Assembly: GCA_003255025.1 (NCBI GenBank) | Contig: QANY01008965.1 | Span: forward strand, 248,001 to 312,000 | Source of the DNA: Datisca glomerata | Lineage: Eukaryota; Streptophyta; Magnoliopsida; Cucurbitales; Datiscaceae | Direction of reading: 5' to 3' | DNA: 64,000 nt | Shown: piece by piece, positions 33,840-45,784 of the stretch | How the letters are laid out: each line of letters begins with the position of its first letter | Numbering within the stretch: the stretch's first letter is position 1 | Made by a program: the position numbers and the translations under genes | Notes under the pieces: generated by a model | What the model was told of the DNA's origin: nothing | What the model saw: the letters and a program-made list of their open reading frames with translations, nothing else | The model's database searches: none

Positions 33840-34790
33840 ATAGAGTCTTTCTTATTTCCTTTCTTTTCTTCTGCTTCTTTTTCCTTTCTTTTCTCGCTTT
33901 CCGTTCAAAAATGTTGAAGCCGCAGGCTTCCTTTACTTGACTTTTCTTTTACTGACCATTTCTTTCTCTTATTTTCTGCCTTTCATTATTCAATTCATCC
34001 TTTCTTTTCTCAGCTTTTCTTTTCTACTTTCTTTACACAGCTTAGCCTTTCTTTTCTACCTTTCTTTATTCAACTCAGCCTTTCTTTTCTCAGCTTTTCT
34101 TTTCTCGGTTTTTCTTTTCTAATATGAAATTCTCTCCTCAACTTTTTTTAAAGTTCTTTTCTCAACTCTTTTCTTTTCTAAAATTCTTTCTTCAACTCTT
34201 ATCTGAAGTTCTTTCCTCAACTTCTTTCTGAAGTTCTTTCCTCAACTCTTTTTTTTTTCCTGAAATTCTTCCCTCAACACTTTTCTAAAGTTATTTCCTC
34301 AACTCTTTCTTTTCTACTCTGAAGTTTTGAAGATTTTCCCATTCTTAGGACATTTCTTTTTCCGTTTCTGAAGACATTTCCTTTTCCTATCTTCAGATTT
34401 CCTGTTCTGAAGATATTTCCTTTTTCGTTCTGAAAACATTTTTTTATCCGTTCTTCAGACATTTCTTTTTTCATTCTTCAGACATTTCCTTTTCCGTGTT
34501 CTGAAGACGTTTCCTTTTCTCATCTTCATATTTTCTCAATCTGAAGATGTTTCCTTTTCCCATCTCCAGACTTTCTCATTCTGAAGATGTTTTCTTTTCC
34601 GTTCTGAAGACATTTTCTTTTTGCATCTTCAGATTTTCCCATTCTGAAGATGTTTCATTTTCCATTCTGAAGACATTTCTTTTTCCGTTCTTCAGACTTT
34701 CCCATTCTAAAGACATTTCTTTTTCTGTTTTGAAGACATTTATTTTTCTGTTCTCCCGCCCTTCCTTTCTCAGCGTCTCTTTAATGAGCT
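33840..34790. repeat. CTTTT-rich low-complexity DNA and a CTGAAGACATTTC array
   Basis: 33840-34330 is TTTCTTTTCT-type simple sequence. 34330-34790 has about 20 copies of a variable 20-30 bp unit, TTCTGAAGACATTTCCTTTT or TTCTTCAGACATTTC. The direct and reversed halves (CTGAAGA/TCTTCAG) could form hairpins. Confidence 0.8.
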
Positions 34791-34869
34791 GAAGGTTTTT
34801 ACTCTTTTTTTAGTTTGTCCATTCTCATTGCTCTGTTCTCATCCTTTGTCCATCGCGACTTGTGTTTTA

Positions 34870-35425
34870 GTTCCTTTTAAGAGTATGACTTATGTGTTGT
34901 CATTTTCTTTTGAGATGGGGACTTAGGTTCAAATAAAGAACCATGGCCCCGGTCTTGATTTCCTTCTGAAAATGAAGTACGTAGATGCTCCCAAGGACTT
35001 AAGCTCCTTTAGTGGAACCATGGCCTCGTTTTGACTTCCTTCTGATAGTGGGACTTATGAACTGCCATTCCCAAGGACTTACGTCCTCAGTTTCTTCTGA
35101 GAGTAGAACTTATGAATTGCCCCTCCCAAGGACTTACGCCCTTAGTTCATTTTGAGAGTAGGACTTATGAATTGCTACTCACAAGGACTTACGCCCTTAG
35201 TTCCTTCTGAGATTAAGACTTATGAATTGCCTCTCCCAAGGACTTACGTCCTTAGTTCCTTCTGAAAGCAAGACTTATGAATTGCCCCTCCTAAGGACTT
35301 ACGCCATTAGTTCCTTCTAAGAGATAGGACTTATGAACTACCCCTCCCAAGCATTTACGCCCTTAGTTCCTTCTGAGAGCAAGACTTATGAATTGCCCAT
35401 TCCAAGGACTTACGCCCTTATTTCC
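34870..35425. repeat. 55-bp array, about eight units
   Basis: GACTTATGAATTGCCCCTCC then CAAGGACTTACGCCCTTAG then TTCCTTCTGAGAG. It opens with one more copy of the CAAATAAAGAACCATGGCCCC unit (34930), linking it to the array at 32831-33780, from which it probably arose. Confidence 0.9.
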
Positions 35426-35479
35426 GTTGTTGTTGAAGGAAAGAGAAAGTTGACGCTAAGTATTTATTATGTAAATAGT

Positions 35480-36770
35480 CTGCACATTATCATGCCATTA
35501 GTTTTGATTGAAAGTTCCAAATTGAATTCCATGAAATTGTTCAAGAAGTTGATTTTCATATGCTTCTGATGTTATATAATTCGCCACGTAATTGGATCAT
35601 AGTCGATACTGTTGAATTAACAAAATTGATTGTTCTGCGTAATAAGCTTTCCTAAACAGCCTTCATGAAATTTTTCATTTTTGTTCGAGAGGTCCGAATC
35701 AAGTTCTATAAAATTTGCGACTTTTGATCGAAATCTTCAAATTGAATTCCGTAAAATTCTCCAATAAGCATATTTTTGTATCTTTCCGACGATGTAAGGT
35801 TTACCGTGTAGTTTGCTTCCAGAAAATACAGTTTAATTTTTGAAATTGACTGTTCTGCATATTTTTCTTTCTTGAACAACCTTCACAAAAATTATCATAA
35901 CTTTTACTCGAGAGCTCCAAATCGAGTTTTTCCAGAATAGCACCAACGAGAGCTGTCATAACTTTTGTTTGAGAGCTTTAAATTGATTTCCGTGAAATTC
36001 TTCACAAAGTAGATTTCTGTATCTTTTCATTGATATAAGATTCGTCATGTAGTTGGCCCCCTAGTTTAATTTCCGAATTCAAGGTTCTGCATAGTCTATT
36101 TTCCTGAGCAGTCTCCACGAGATTTATCATAATATTTTCTCAATAACTCCAAATCAAGTTCTGAAATTTTTTCAAGAAGTAGACATCTATATCTTTCTAA
36201 AGATATATTATTTTCTATGTAATAATATATAAATTGATACAGTCTAAAAATTAAACTTGAAAATTGTTTATAGTTTTACTTTCCTGAACGACACCAACAA
36301 AAATTACTATAGCTTTTGATCGGGAGCTTCAAATTGATTTCCATAAAATTCTTCATAAGGTAGATTTTCGTATCTTTCCGTTGATATAAATTCATCATAT
36401 AGTTGCCCCCAATAAATGCAGTTTAATTTTCGAATTCAAGGTTCTGTATAATCTATTTTTCTGAGCAGCCTCCACAAGAATCATCATAACTTTTTATTAT
36501 GAGCTCCAAAATCAATTCTGTAAAATTCTCCAGGAAGTAGACTTCTATATCTTCATGATAATATATTATTCTCCATGTAGTTAGCTCCCAATTGAAACAG
36601 TATAATTTCCGAAATTTACTCTTTTGTGTAATCTTCGTTTCTGAACAGCTTGTATGAAAACTGCCATAAGTTTTGCCTTGAAGTTCCAAATTGAGTTTTA
36701 CAAAATTCCTCAAGAAGCTAATTTCCATATCTTTCAAACGATGTATGATTTTGAGTGTAGTTCTCTTCCA
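35480..36770. repeat. About 178-bp array, six to seven units
   Basis: Units contain CCTGAGCAGCCTCCACAAG, ATCATAACTTTTGxTCGAGA, GCTCCAAATTGAATTCCGTA, AAATTCTTCAAGAAGTAGAT, TCTGTATCTTTCCG and CATGTAGTTGGCCCCC. The CTGAGCAGC-type anchor recurs near 35655, 35873, 36105, 36284, 36463 and 36640. The last three intervals are 177-179 bp; earlier ones are longer because of a partial extra copy near 35930. Diverged and noncoding. Confidence 0.9.
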
Positions 36771-37690
36771 TTCTCTTCAGTTCAAACACCGAATCCTACT
36801 TTGATATGTAATGGTTTCCACGTCAAAGACCACTCTGGTAAGATGATTGAGCGTTAAGTTGGCCGAGTTAAATATGCTATTTTTAGTGTCTTGAGTTAGA
36901 TGCATGATCTCAAAGAAAGATATTTTGGTTTGATAATGTTTAATAACGCAAATCAATTTAGACATGGCATAATAAATTATTTGCATGATGCTCGATTATG
37001 AAATAGTGCCATGCTAATGTTTATTTGGTTGAGCTATCAATACGAGTGGCCGATCCAAGATTATAAATGTGAATTACGCTAACACATGTTAAACATGATC
37101 ATATGCACTTAAATTTTTGAGATTATGCATCAAATAATAAATTCATATTTTAAATGGATAAAACAACATATTTAAGAGAAGCAAAGTAAATAAAAAGTGA
37201 ATGTTTAGCTTTGAGTTCAATGTGTTTTTGTAAATTTCGTTTGCAAGTTCTGAATATTGTTGTTTGCTCCTCGTCCATCATTTTTCCACTAACTTTATGC
37301 CCCTTCATTCTTGGTTTCGGTTTGAGAGATTTGCATTGTTGGAACTTTCAGTCTGGGACTTCTTTTTTCCATTTATGTTGTTTCTTCTTCCCTTACTTTC
37401 GTTTTTCACTTCTAGTTCTGTCGCCATGCCGCTTCCATTTTGGCTTCCATTATCCTTCCATTTCTAGTATCGTACCCATTGCCGTTTCATTCCCATTGCC
37501 ATGACTTTTCAATTGTCGTTGCCACGAAGTTTTCGTTTCCGTTGCCATAATGTTTCTCGTTCTAAAGTTGCAACTTTCTTGACTGAAGTGAACGTAATTT
37601 TCTTTGCTCTTCTTTTCTCTGAAATTTCTGTCCTGAAAATCTTTTCTTATCAATTTTGTCTTTTCTAATGAATTTCTCTTCTAAAATTCT
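36771..37690. other. Interior of the LARD-like element without clear tandem order
   Basis: 36771-37210 is ordinary AT-rich sequence. 37210-37690 is pyrimidine-rich with short recurring TTCCATTGCCGTTTC-like phrases. No gene. Confidence 0.5.
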
Positions 37691-38100
37691 TTTTCTTTTC
37701 TGAAGCGTTGAAGCTTCTCTGTTATGAATTTTTGACTTCCACTTTTCTGTTTTGAAGCTCTGACTTCAGCTTTTTTGTTCTTAGGCTCTGACTTCAACTT
37801 TTCTGATTTGATTTTTCTGAGCTGATATGATCTGAGCTTGATGAGTTCTTCTGTTCCGCACTTCTCTTCTATTATGAACTGTATGAACTCTTCCGGTCTG
37901 AGATTTATGGGATTGTCTGGTCTGAGCTCTTCTGGTCTGAGCTTTCAGAGCTTTTCTGATCTGAGTTTTCAGAGCTTTTCTGATATAAATTTTCTGAGCT
38001 TTTCTGTTCTGAAATCTTTGAGCTTTTTGAGATCTTCTTATCTGAGCTCTCTGAGCTTTTCTGGTCAGAGCTTTCTGAGCTCAACTTTTAATATCCGCTC
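37690..38100. repeat. About 24-bp GAGCTTTTCTGATCTGAG array
   Basis: Roughly 15 variable units of GAGCTTTTCTGATCTGAG with CTCTTCTGGTCTGAG variants, merging upstream (37690-37830) with AAGCTCTGACTTCAACTTTT units. The plus-strand serine/leucine-rich frame at 37838-38131 is a product of this repeat. Confidence 0.8.
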
Positions 38101-38500
38101 TGATTTTTTTTGCTTGAAGCTTCTTTGGTAGCGACATTTCCATGGTAGTGACGGTCCCCTCGCAGTTGGTGATGACAGCAGCAACCATTACCACAATTTT
38201 CCATATTGGATTCCAAGAATAGAGTTAATAATATTTTTTATAAATAATAATTGTACAAAATAAATATTTAAAATGAATATGAATGAGTTTACCACTCTTT
38301 GCTTCCGTTTTTGGTTTTGTAGTCATTTTCGTTTATGCTTCTGTTTTGAGTTACTGTATTGCTAGCTTTTCCGTTCCTGCTTCTGATTCAGCTTCCGTTC
38401 CGACTTTTTCTTTTGTTTCCACTTTCACTTCAGTTGTTGAGGGGGGCTTTTGATTTAGTTTTGAGTATTTTGGGAAGGGATTTCTTGAGTTTTTCTCTCG

Positions 38501-38520
38501 CTCTTAATGAAAGCACCAAA
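38501..38520 (-). other. Primer-binding site of the LARD-like element
   Basis: Minus strand TTTGGTGCTTTCATTAAGAG follows directly on the CA end of the 5' LTR. The TGGTGCTTTCATTGAGAG form is familiar next to plant LTRs; I do not assign the tRNA. Confidence 0.65.
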
Positions 38521-39047
38521 TGTAAAGGAAAAATCCACCGTCTTTGAGAATCTGTCGTGAATTTCTTATATCATAATATGAAAATCAAGAGAATAATTTA
38601 GAGAGAGAGAAAATAATGACACCATAATTTACGTGAAAAATCCTTAAAGGGAAGAAAAACCACGGGGAGATTTTGATAGTATTTTATTATGGAGAAAGGG
38701 TTTACAAGGCTAATAATGAGTGCTGAAAAGTGGTTTTTCTTGTTTGGAGTTGCATCTTGCCTCTATTTATAGGCATTCAATCGGTTACATAGAATTTGAT
38801 ACAACTTATCTATTTTTATATGAAAATAGGATCAACAGAATATTTCCTGAGATCTAGCTTATCGACAATAACAACCATGTGAATCTTGACCGTCTGATCA
38901 ATCCAATGGTCTTATTAGCTTCTCTTGGATTGCCATGTCAGTAATCCATGTACTTTCATTTGATTGGTCGGTTCTCGCTCTATCTTCTCTTCAATGGAGT
39001 ATTGGATCTAAATCTTGCCACGTGTCATGTAAAATTATTCATGTTCA
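38521..39047 (-). repeat. 5' LTR of the LARD-like element
   Basis: 527 bp, direct partner of 30833-31342, with TATA box CTATAAATAG on the minus strand (plus 38763-38772). Starts TGAACATGAATAATTT on the minus strand. Confidence 0.9.
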
Positions 39048-39565
39048 ATATTGAACCAAGCTAAGTGTGAATTTCGTAGTAGCTGAGTTGAATCAAATAT
39101 TTCAGTTCGTTTTGGTTTAAGTTTCCCGATTCGGTAGTAATTTTGCACTAAGTATTTGGTTCGATTTGTAATTTTATGAAATTTTGTACCTAAATGAAAG
39201 TCATCAATTTTTTTACATAACTGAACTGAACTGACCATTGATACTTAAAATTTTTTCCAAACCCATCTTTTTTTGTTCGCTTATGTTCAGTTTAATCCAG
39301 GTAAAAATTTGCATGCCCTTATCCAATACTATCGCACCTCAAAAAACCTGAAAAATCTTTAATGCCGGTCTCACTTATCCATAAAGTTCAGATCTCTTTG
39401 TATTGCATCAGTAAGTCTATACTAAACTCCTTAGCCCAAAGAAAGGAGATCTCCTCTTAAAATCTAATCTAGTTAGAAAACGAGCGATAAAATTGCTCAA
39501 TATACAACAATGGGCATATACGGTTTGGTTATTTTTTTTGGTACATTCCTCAAACACAAGGTCAT
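39048..39565. other. hAT-like repeat remnant and spacer
   Basis: Contains CAAATATTTCAGTTCG (39094-39109; inverted match at 30802-30817) and GAACTGAACTGACC (39223 onward), resembling hAT subterminal repeats. Nothing else recognised. Confidence 0.4.
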
Positions 39566-41044
39566 TGTAATATCTAGAATATTTATTTACCATATTAAAA
39601 CTCTAAGGGTAAGATTAGAGTGAGGTTGAATGGTTATCCTATTATTTTGGGAACACGAGGAAGTTTCTTATTGGATCGCATTTTAAGTTGTTATCAGATG
39701 AGTACAGATTAATGTGATAAAATATTAAGATATAAATTTATTGTCTATAAATAGAGAAATGACTATGGTGTCCTCAAAGATTAGTTGAATGCAAGATTTT
39801 TATATGCAATATTACACTCAAATCGAAGAACTCGATGAGATGAACTTAATAGAATTTTTTACCTGTCAATTGGAGTTAAAATGAAAAAGATACATCAGTC
39901 AAATATTTTCTTAATTTGTGTAATATTGTAAATTGTGGAAAATAATTAAAATAAATAAAAAGAAAAAAGAAAGAGAGATAAGAAAGAAGCGTTTAGGGTT
40001 TTAAAGGATAGAGAATGTGTTGATAATGAAAAAGAGAGAGAAAAGAAGGAAGAGAGAGAAATAGTTGTCAGAAGTTTTAATAACCGGATCTTCCTCTCTG
40101 GTGGTTCGATCTGACAATCTTGATATCAATAAAGAACTCTCGTTGTCACCTTTACATCAAGACCAACTTTATGAACATTCGAGCATCGATGAAGTTGCAA
40201 CAATGGAAGTAAGTTTTGATCAGTGACGTTTCCACGGGACGGTGACACTTCTGGCTGGTCACCAGAGAAATGGGACGCGGGGGACAGGCGTACCCGACAA
40301 TATTTACTGGTTAATGTTAATGTTAATGAATAATCGTTTGACTAGTTGAACGATATTACCAAAGATCTGGTAGTCAAATATGTTTCCATAATAATGGCCA
40401 ACTATATCTGATTGATTAAACATTACACAAGTGAGCTCGCAAATAATGTAAAGAAAAGAATGCAATGAAAAACATAAAGATGTCTAAAGTAATAGGAAAG
40501 AATGTGACAAGAAGTTTGCATGGAAATATGTAATGAAAAATAAGAAGCTAAAGCAAGTGAAATAATGTGAAAATGATTTATAAAGTATATGTCAAGCACA
40601 AGTTAATATTTAAATGAAATTGGATGTGCATGCGTTTGTTATGTATGTGTAAAAATTTACAAATTGAGTATATTTTATACTCACCTCATTTTATATGAAA
40701 TTTTCAGATGATGAATGATGGCAATGAATGTGAAGAGCCTGTTTAGGTATTTTGGTATGAGATGAGAAATTAAGTTCAATTAGTTGAGTAATTTACTATT
40801 TTAAAGTTCATTTCAATTTGTTATTTATAAAAGATCTTTGAAATATTATTTAAGCTTTCTAAAGTTTTTCCATAAATTTTTTATATTAAATTTTAGAAAC
40901 GTGTTTTGAGTTTTTTTTAATAAATGTGTTATTTCATTAAATACCACAATGATGAATTGATTTTAAAAGAAAAATTGTGACCCACCTTACATGTTATTTT
41001 TAAAAATTATCGAAGTAACCCCAGTCGATCTTCGAGATGTTACA
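39566..41044 (+). repeat. 5' LTR of the decayed gypsy element
   Basis: Starts TGTAATATCTAGAATATT, ends GAGATGTTACA; TATA box CTATAAATAG at 39745-39754. 1479 bp. Confidence 0.75.
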
Positions 41045-41047
41045 ATT

Positions 41048-41061
41048 TGGTATCAGAGCCA
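41048..41061 (+). other. Primer-binding site, tRNA-iMet type
   Basis: TGGTATCAGAGCCA, three bases after the LTR end; an exact match to the common plant LTR primer site. Confidence 0.9.
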
Positions 41062-41802
41062 GTTTTGAGATTCTGTAGACATTTAAAAGATATATTTTTT
41101 GAAAAGTGATTTTTTAAGAAGTATGTGCTACAAATTGGAGTGTTATGAAGTGCGTGTATGTATGTGGTTATTGATTCCATTGTATGTTTGTTTAAAGTTT
41201 TTATTGGTGTGTAGATTATCTACAATACCAAAATGAGTAATCTTTTTTAGATTTATAATTTTACAATTAGAAAAAAGGTTTGACTATTTATAATGTTAAT
41301 AGTCGCATGAGCTAAAGTATATCGGTGATCATAGACTTTAAGTTTTGTATTACCATTATGGAATTATTTTACGTCTTTGATGAGACAGTAAGTCTGTTAA
41401 TGTCTCAATTTGTTAATAGGGGACATTGAAAGTACTTTTAGTCATTCGGTTATCCATGGCGTTAATATGATAATTAGCATGGTTACCTTATTTACTATGA
41501 ATGAAAGGTGATTTCAACCCTTTTGTAAAGCTTAATTGAACTTCAGAGTTTAGATCTTATAGTTTCACCTCAAACCTTACATGATTTGTGAGTCGAGACT
41601 ATGATGGACAATGTGAATTTTAGATCTCCTGACAGAGTGATGGATACTTGAAAAGAAAACGTTTTTTAAGGACAACAAGATTGTTTGAAACTGCCCGTGA
41701 GTCTTATCTGAAGATCTAATAAGATTACCATCAGACTGTTAGATCAAGACTCGTATTTAAAGTGTTACTTGTCTCACGCTAAAGACTATAACACCATATT
41801 GT

Positions 41803-41927
41803 ATGACACTAGAGGAATTTATTGAGCTCAAGAAGAAATCAGAAAAATTGGAAGATAAAAGATTTATGTGACCTAATGTTTCATCTTTTGGTACACTTGT
41901 TTTGTTCAAGAAGAAGAAGGATGGACC
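41803..41927 (+). pseudogene. Gypsy reverse transcriptase N-terminal block
   Basis: The frame reads MTLEEFIELKKKSEKLEDKR then FM*PNVSSFGTLVLFKKKKDG. It matches the gypsy RT opening (MAPxELxELKxQLxELLxKGFIRPSxSPWGAPVLFVKKKDG). The stop is TGA in place of the conserved arginine codon CGA. The surrounding 41062-43009 has further pol-like phrases but nothing I can place securely. Confidence 0.75.
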
Positions 41928-43009
41928 GACTTTTGAGAATATAAGATCTTTTTAACCAACTAAAAGGTGCTTTAGTATTTTGAAAGTTCGAGTTTTAGAG
42001 ACGACAAGAAAAAAAGTGAGGGATTGCCAATTTAAATTAAGTCAGAAAGAAGTTATTAGGATTTGCATGTGTTGTGCATATATGAAAGTTATAATTGTTT
42101 GAATTTTGGACAACTTTATGAAATTGACATGTATACAAGATTTTGTAGTTACATATCATGGAGGGAAACATGGCATAATTTTGTAAAATATTTGTTATTA
42201 TAAGACGCATAAATTTTTTATCCTCATTTTAAGGAGAGGATGAAGTGGATTTATAAGAAAGTTCATGAGGCTAGATTTGATAAGTTAAGTGTAAGGAGAT
42301 TTTGTTGTTGGTTTGAATAGATCGTGTGATGGTTGTTAGATCTTTTACAAAGTTGGAATGATATTGTTAGCAAGAATTGCAAACTGACGTTTGAGAAACT
42401 ATATTTTATTTATGTTAAACTAATTGATAAAATTGAATAATTGGTTATATTCATAAGCAAGACATTGTCGTTCTTTTCAATGGTCTGTGACCTTACTCAA
42501 GAATTTAGGATGAACGCTGGATTCACCTAAGTGCTGATTTTGTAAAGGAATATTAGCTGTGTGGAACAAGTTGATAGTATTTATTGGATGTTAATCTTGA
42601 GACGTGCACTACATATTGGTATAAAAGTTTGATTATACGGTTGGAATGCTATTTCATTAAGTTTGAAAATGGATTCACAATTTAAAGGTTCTAGTTCGTT
42701 TTTTTCTGGTTGATGGAGATTTTATGGATTATTATTCTACTGGATTAATTAGATTGTGAATGTCCCCACCCAAGTGCCAAATTTTTTAATTTAAATTCAT
42801 TTGTATGGTATTGGATATTGTTGGTGCAGATAAATTGAATGGTTATGTTGCATTTGAGATATGCAAGATTTAAATTCAATAAATGGAAATGTTGTGAAGT
42901 TCATGTTGGTATTCACAATGTGAATGTAGTAGTTCTTATGCTATTATTGGACTATAAAGTTAAAGTTTCAAGGTTGTGATTCAAAAGTGAATGGACATGC
43001 CATTATATG

Positions 43010-43777
43010 TGTTATGAGTATACCCAGGCTACCAATGGCGCGACACCACATGGAGGGCCACGACAGAGGTCTTTGCTTTACTCCAAGAAAAAGGATTGGA
43101 GAACTAAACTTCTAAAATGGAGGAGAACTGACTTGACCAGGTAGATCTTTAAGAAGATCGGGTGACACCGACCAACGTAATCTAGGAAGCCTTGAGAAGA
43201 GAATATGACGCAGGGGGTCAGCTAGCTCTGTGCTAGGCATCATTATTCTTCGCCAAAAGTAGTACTTCACGTGGCATTTTTTCCTTTACGGAAAGCACTA
43301 GTCAACTTCAGTTGCCATGATGAAGCATCGAGTCAGCCATCAAACAGTTACATCCACCATGTCTGGTGTGACTAAAGGTAAATAAAAAATTAATGCACCA
43401 TTATTTATGTCAGCTCAGGGGGACAAAGACAATAAATGTTGCCCCAACTCATCATATCAAGGAAAGGCCGTCACCTCGCCTGAAACTTATTCGAAATGCT
43501 TCCTCCTCCAAGGTTTCAGGTATAAATACCCCATCTGCAAATGATATAAGGTAAGTAATTCTCTCCTAAGGCAAACTCTGTCAAAATTTCTCTAATATAC
43601 TGACTAAGGCATCGGAGACTCTTCGAACAGGAAACCACCCTCGATTATCTTTGCTTTAGAGTTCTTTGTTTGTATTGTGCAGGTTCCCACCCGAGAGGAC
43701 CCTAAGGTTGTTTAATCTTTCCTACCAAACACTTAAGGTTGCATGTCACCTCATTGTTGAGATTTTTAATAACAACA
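43010..43777 (+). repeat. 5' LTR
   Basis: TGTTATGAG ... TAATAACAACA, 768 bp, TATA box GTATAAATACC at 43520-43530, followed at once by the primer site. It is much less AT-rich than the surroundings. Confidence 0.7.
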
Positions 43778-43797
43778 GTTTGCACCGTCTGTGGGAA
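43778..43797 (+). other. Primer-binding site
   Basis: GTTTGCACCGTCTGTGGGAA, close to the widespread plant gypsy form TTTGGCGCCGTCTGTGGGAA. Confidence 0.75.
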
Positions 43798-43857
43798 CGG
43801 CGACCAAACCATCTTTCCCTACCAAACACTTAAGGTTGTTTAATCTGCAACGGAAAA

Positions 43858-44637
43858 ATGAGTCTGTCATCCTCATCTCATTCTGACGAAAACCATGATG
43901 GGTTGGGAATGGAGAAGGAAGACCTACCCTCCTCTTCATCGAGAGAGGAATATCCTACCGTGGCCTTGGTCAGTCAACAGAAAAATAAAGAATCAGTAAG
44001 TTCACTCTCTAAGATGGTCAGAAAATTGAGAGAAAAATGATAGCCTCACCAACGCTGTAGCGATCTTCTGTCAACAAGGCTCTTCCCAGCTACCTACAGA
44101 TACTACTCCCTAGAAGCATATAAGTCATCGGTCAAGTCCTCCCATGATTGCGGAGCCAAGGAGGATGACCACCTGGGAAAGGCCAAGGTGGCTCATGACA
44201 TCGAAGAGCAAACTAAAGGCGAGGATGGCAGTTTTACCCAAATCGCAAGGGATACAGAAGTGACAAACTAGACCAGTGAGAGCTTAGAATAATGGATTGA
44301 GATACAAAGCTCTAGCTGTAGATATAAGAGCTAAGGAAAGAGCATGGGTAAAGTGTTAGGGCAACCGAGTTCCCTTTTTCGCTAGAAATTCAGTGGGCAG
44401 AACTCCCTCAGAAGTCCAAGATGCCTCAATCACCCACTGTGATGGGATCAAGGACCCATTTGCACACTCAGAGATCTTCAAGGTCCGGATGGACTTGCAT
44501 CACATCCCATAACCCATTACCTTTGATAGGGTAGTTGAAGTCGAGCTCCATTCATTCATTCGGTAAGCTCTCACGGTTGTTTGCTGGATCGTTTTTGGGA
44601 GGGAGTGAGAGAAGGAGGCCAGCCTCCTACCCAAGGT
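43858..44637 (+). pseudogene. gag N-terminal part
   Basis: The open frame 43858-44040 (60 aa, MSLSSSSHSDENHDGLGMEK onward, serine- and acid-rich) starts 60 bp after the primer site. It ends at TGA in a lysine/arginine-rich helix. Degenerate sequence continues to 44637 with many stops, including a FSLEIQWAELPQKSK-like phrase. It breaks off at the inserted DNA element. Confidence 0.5.
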
Positions 44638-45784
44638 TGTCATGAACGTATTTTTTACTCGGATCGGTGGATGGGTATTCTAAATCAGATTGTTGGATCG
44701 GATCGATGATCGTAAGATCCTTCCCAATGTTAATAATTGTAATATTAAAATATTGTGATCCTTAAAAAATATATTAACTGTTTCTAATTAAAATTAAATA
44801 ATGAAAACAAGTTTTACTCTACTTTATAAATGACTGAAATATATAAATCTCAAAATAACCAACTCAAGTTTGATCCTAAACATATAATTTTTTAAGTTGC
44901 TCAAAATAATTTATTCACTCAAGCTTATCAATGAGTAAAGTAACAAAGAAAGTTCAGGTTTAGGTTATTAAGTTTTTCAAAATTGAAATTATCACACCAA
45001 ATTTTCTACGAAAATCACTTTACTCCTAATATCATAAACACATAAATAAAATTTTATAAATTCCAAAATTTTTGTAAGAAAGTATGAGTCAAAGCCCATA
45101 CAATATTATAAAAATTTAATAAAAACACAAATAGGAGATGGCTTCAATTATACTAAATTAGATTAGGGAGACTTAGGAAGTGAGCTCTAGCAACCAGTCA
45201 TTTGACAATATTGGATAAAACAAAAAAAATTGTATGTTAATAAATAGTCAATTACTAAGAAAATTCATAAAAAATTACCATAAGAATAAAAAATAAAAAA
45301 TAGTCCAGTGGCATGATTTTTGAAAAAAATGATTCCCACACGGAATGAAATTTTCACTCCACGCGCGTCATAGCTACAATTTTTGATCATTTATATAATA
45401 TATACAGTATATAATGTGTGTACCTGTATAATTTTGTGGTAAATTTCATATATACAATATATATTATATAAATTTTATGGATAAAAATTTAAATTTCGTT
45501 AGCGCATGTGAGTGACGGTTATTCGCATGAATTTTTTGTTTAATTTTTTATTTGGGTGGCTATTTTTTATTTTTCCTTAAAAATGACATATTCTTGATGT
45601 TGGCCCAAAAAACTACCCAAATTAAGGTATGAGTAGGATTGATACTATCCTACCGATCCTACTGATCTTATTCTGATCATATCATGTCTCATTTGATCTC
45701 AATTTTATACCCGATCTGGATCATTTTGATATTATAGGATCGTAGTATCGTACGATCCTATGATCCTGATCATGATTTTGACAA
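44638..45784. mobile_element. DNA transposon with GATC-rich ends inside gag
   Basis: It starts TTGTCATGAACG and ends CATGATTTTGACAA, short imperfect inverted repeats. Both ends are rich in GGATC/GATCC (44660-44720 and 45640-45780, including the palindromic CGTACGATCC). Gag coding sense stops before it and resumes after it. The interior is AT-rich with no transposase seen. Similar TTGTCAAAATC..GGATCGTA repeats are familiar in plants, but I cannot name the superfamily. Confidence 0.55.
45288..45574. mobile_element. Nested MITE-like element
   Basis: AAAAATAAAAAATAGTCCA at the left and the inverted GGGTGGCTATTTTTTATTTTT at the right form terminal inverted repeats of about 15-20 bp. Inside the previous element. 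Confidence 0.5.

Larger units (their letters stand above)
30833..39047 (-). mobile_element. Complete non-coding LTR element (LARD-like) filled with tandem repeats
   Basis: LTRs 30833-31342 and 38521-39047 are closely similar, in direct orientation and both of the form TG...CA. The flanks ATACT (30828-30832) and ATATT (39048-39052) fit a 5-bp target duplication with one change. A primer site next to the right LTR and a polypurine tract next to the left LTR, both on the minus strand, fix the orientation. The 7.2-kb interior has no gag or pol similarity in any frame that I can see. It is instead made of successive tandem-repeat families (listed separately). It must depend on proteins from another element. 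Confidence 0.85.
39566..43009 (+). mobile_element. Decayed Ty3-gypsy element, 5' part
   Basis: 5' LTR 39566-41044, tRNA-iMet-type primer site, then a badly decayed internal region in which only one reverse transcriptase block is recognisable. The 3' part and 3' LTR are not visible; the next LTR element starts at 43010. The TGTAATATC..TGTTACA termini and iMet site suit a Tekay/Del-like lineage (inference). Confidence 0.65.

Noticed and set aside
33937..34122. Hydrophobic open frame of leucine, phenylalanine and serine
   Set aside because: Arises from TTTCTTTTCT simple sequence inside the LARD-like element; no membrane-protein family resemblance.
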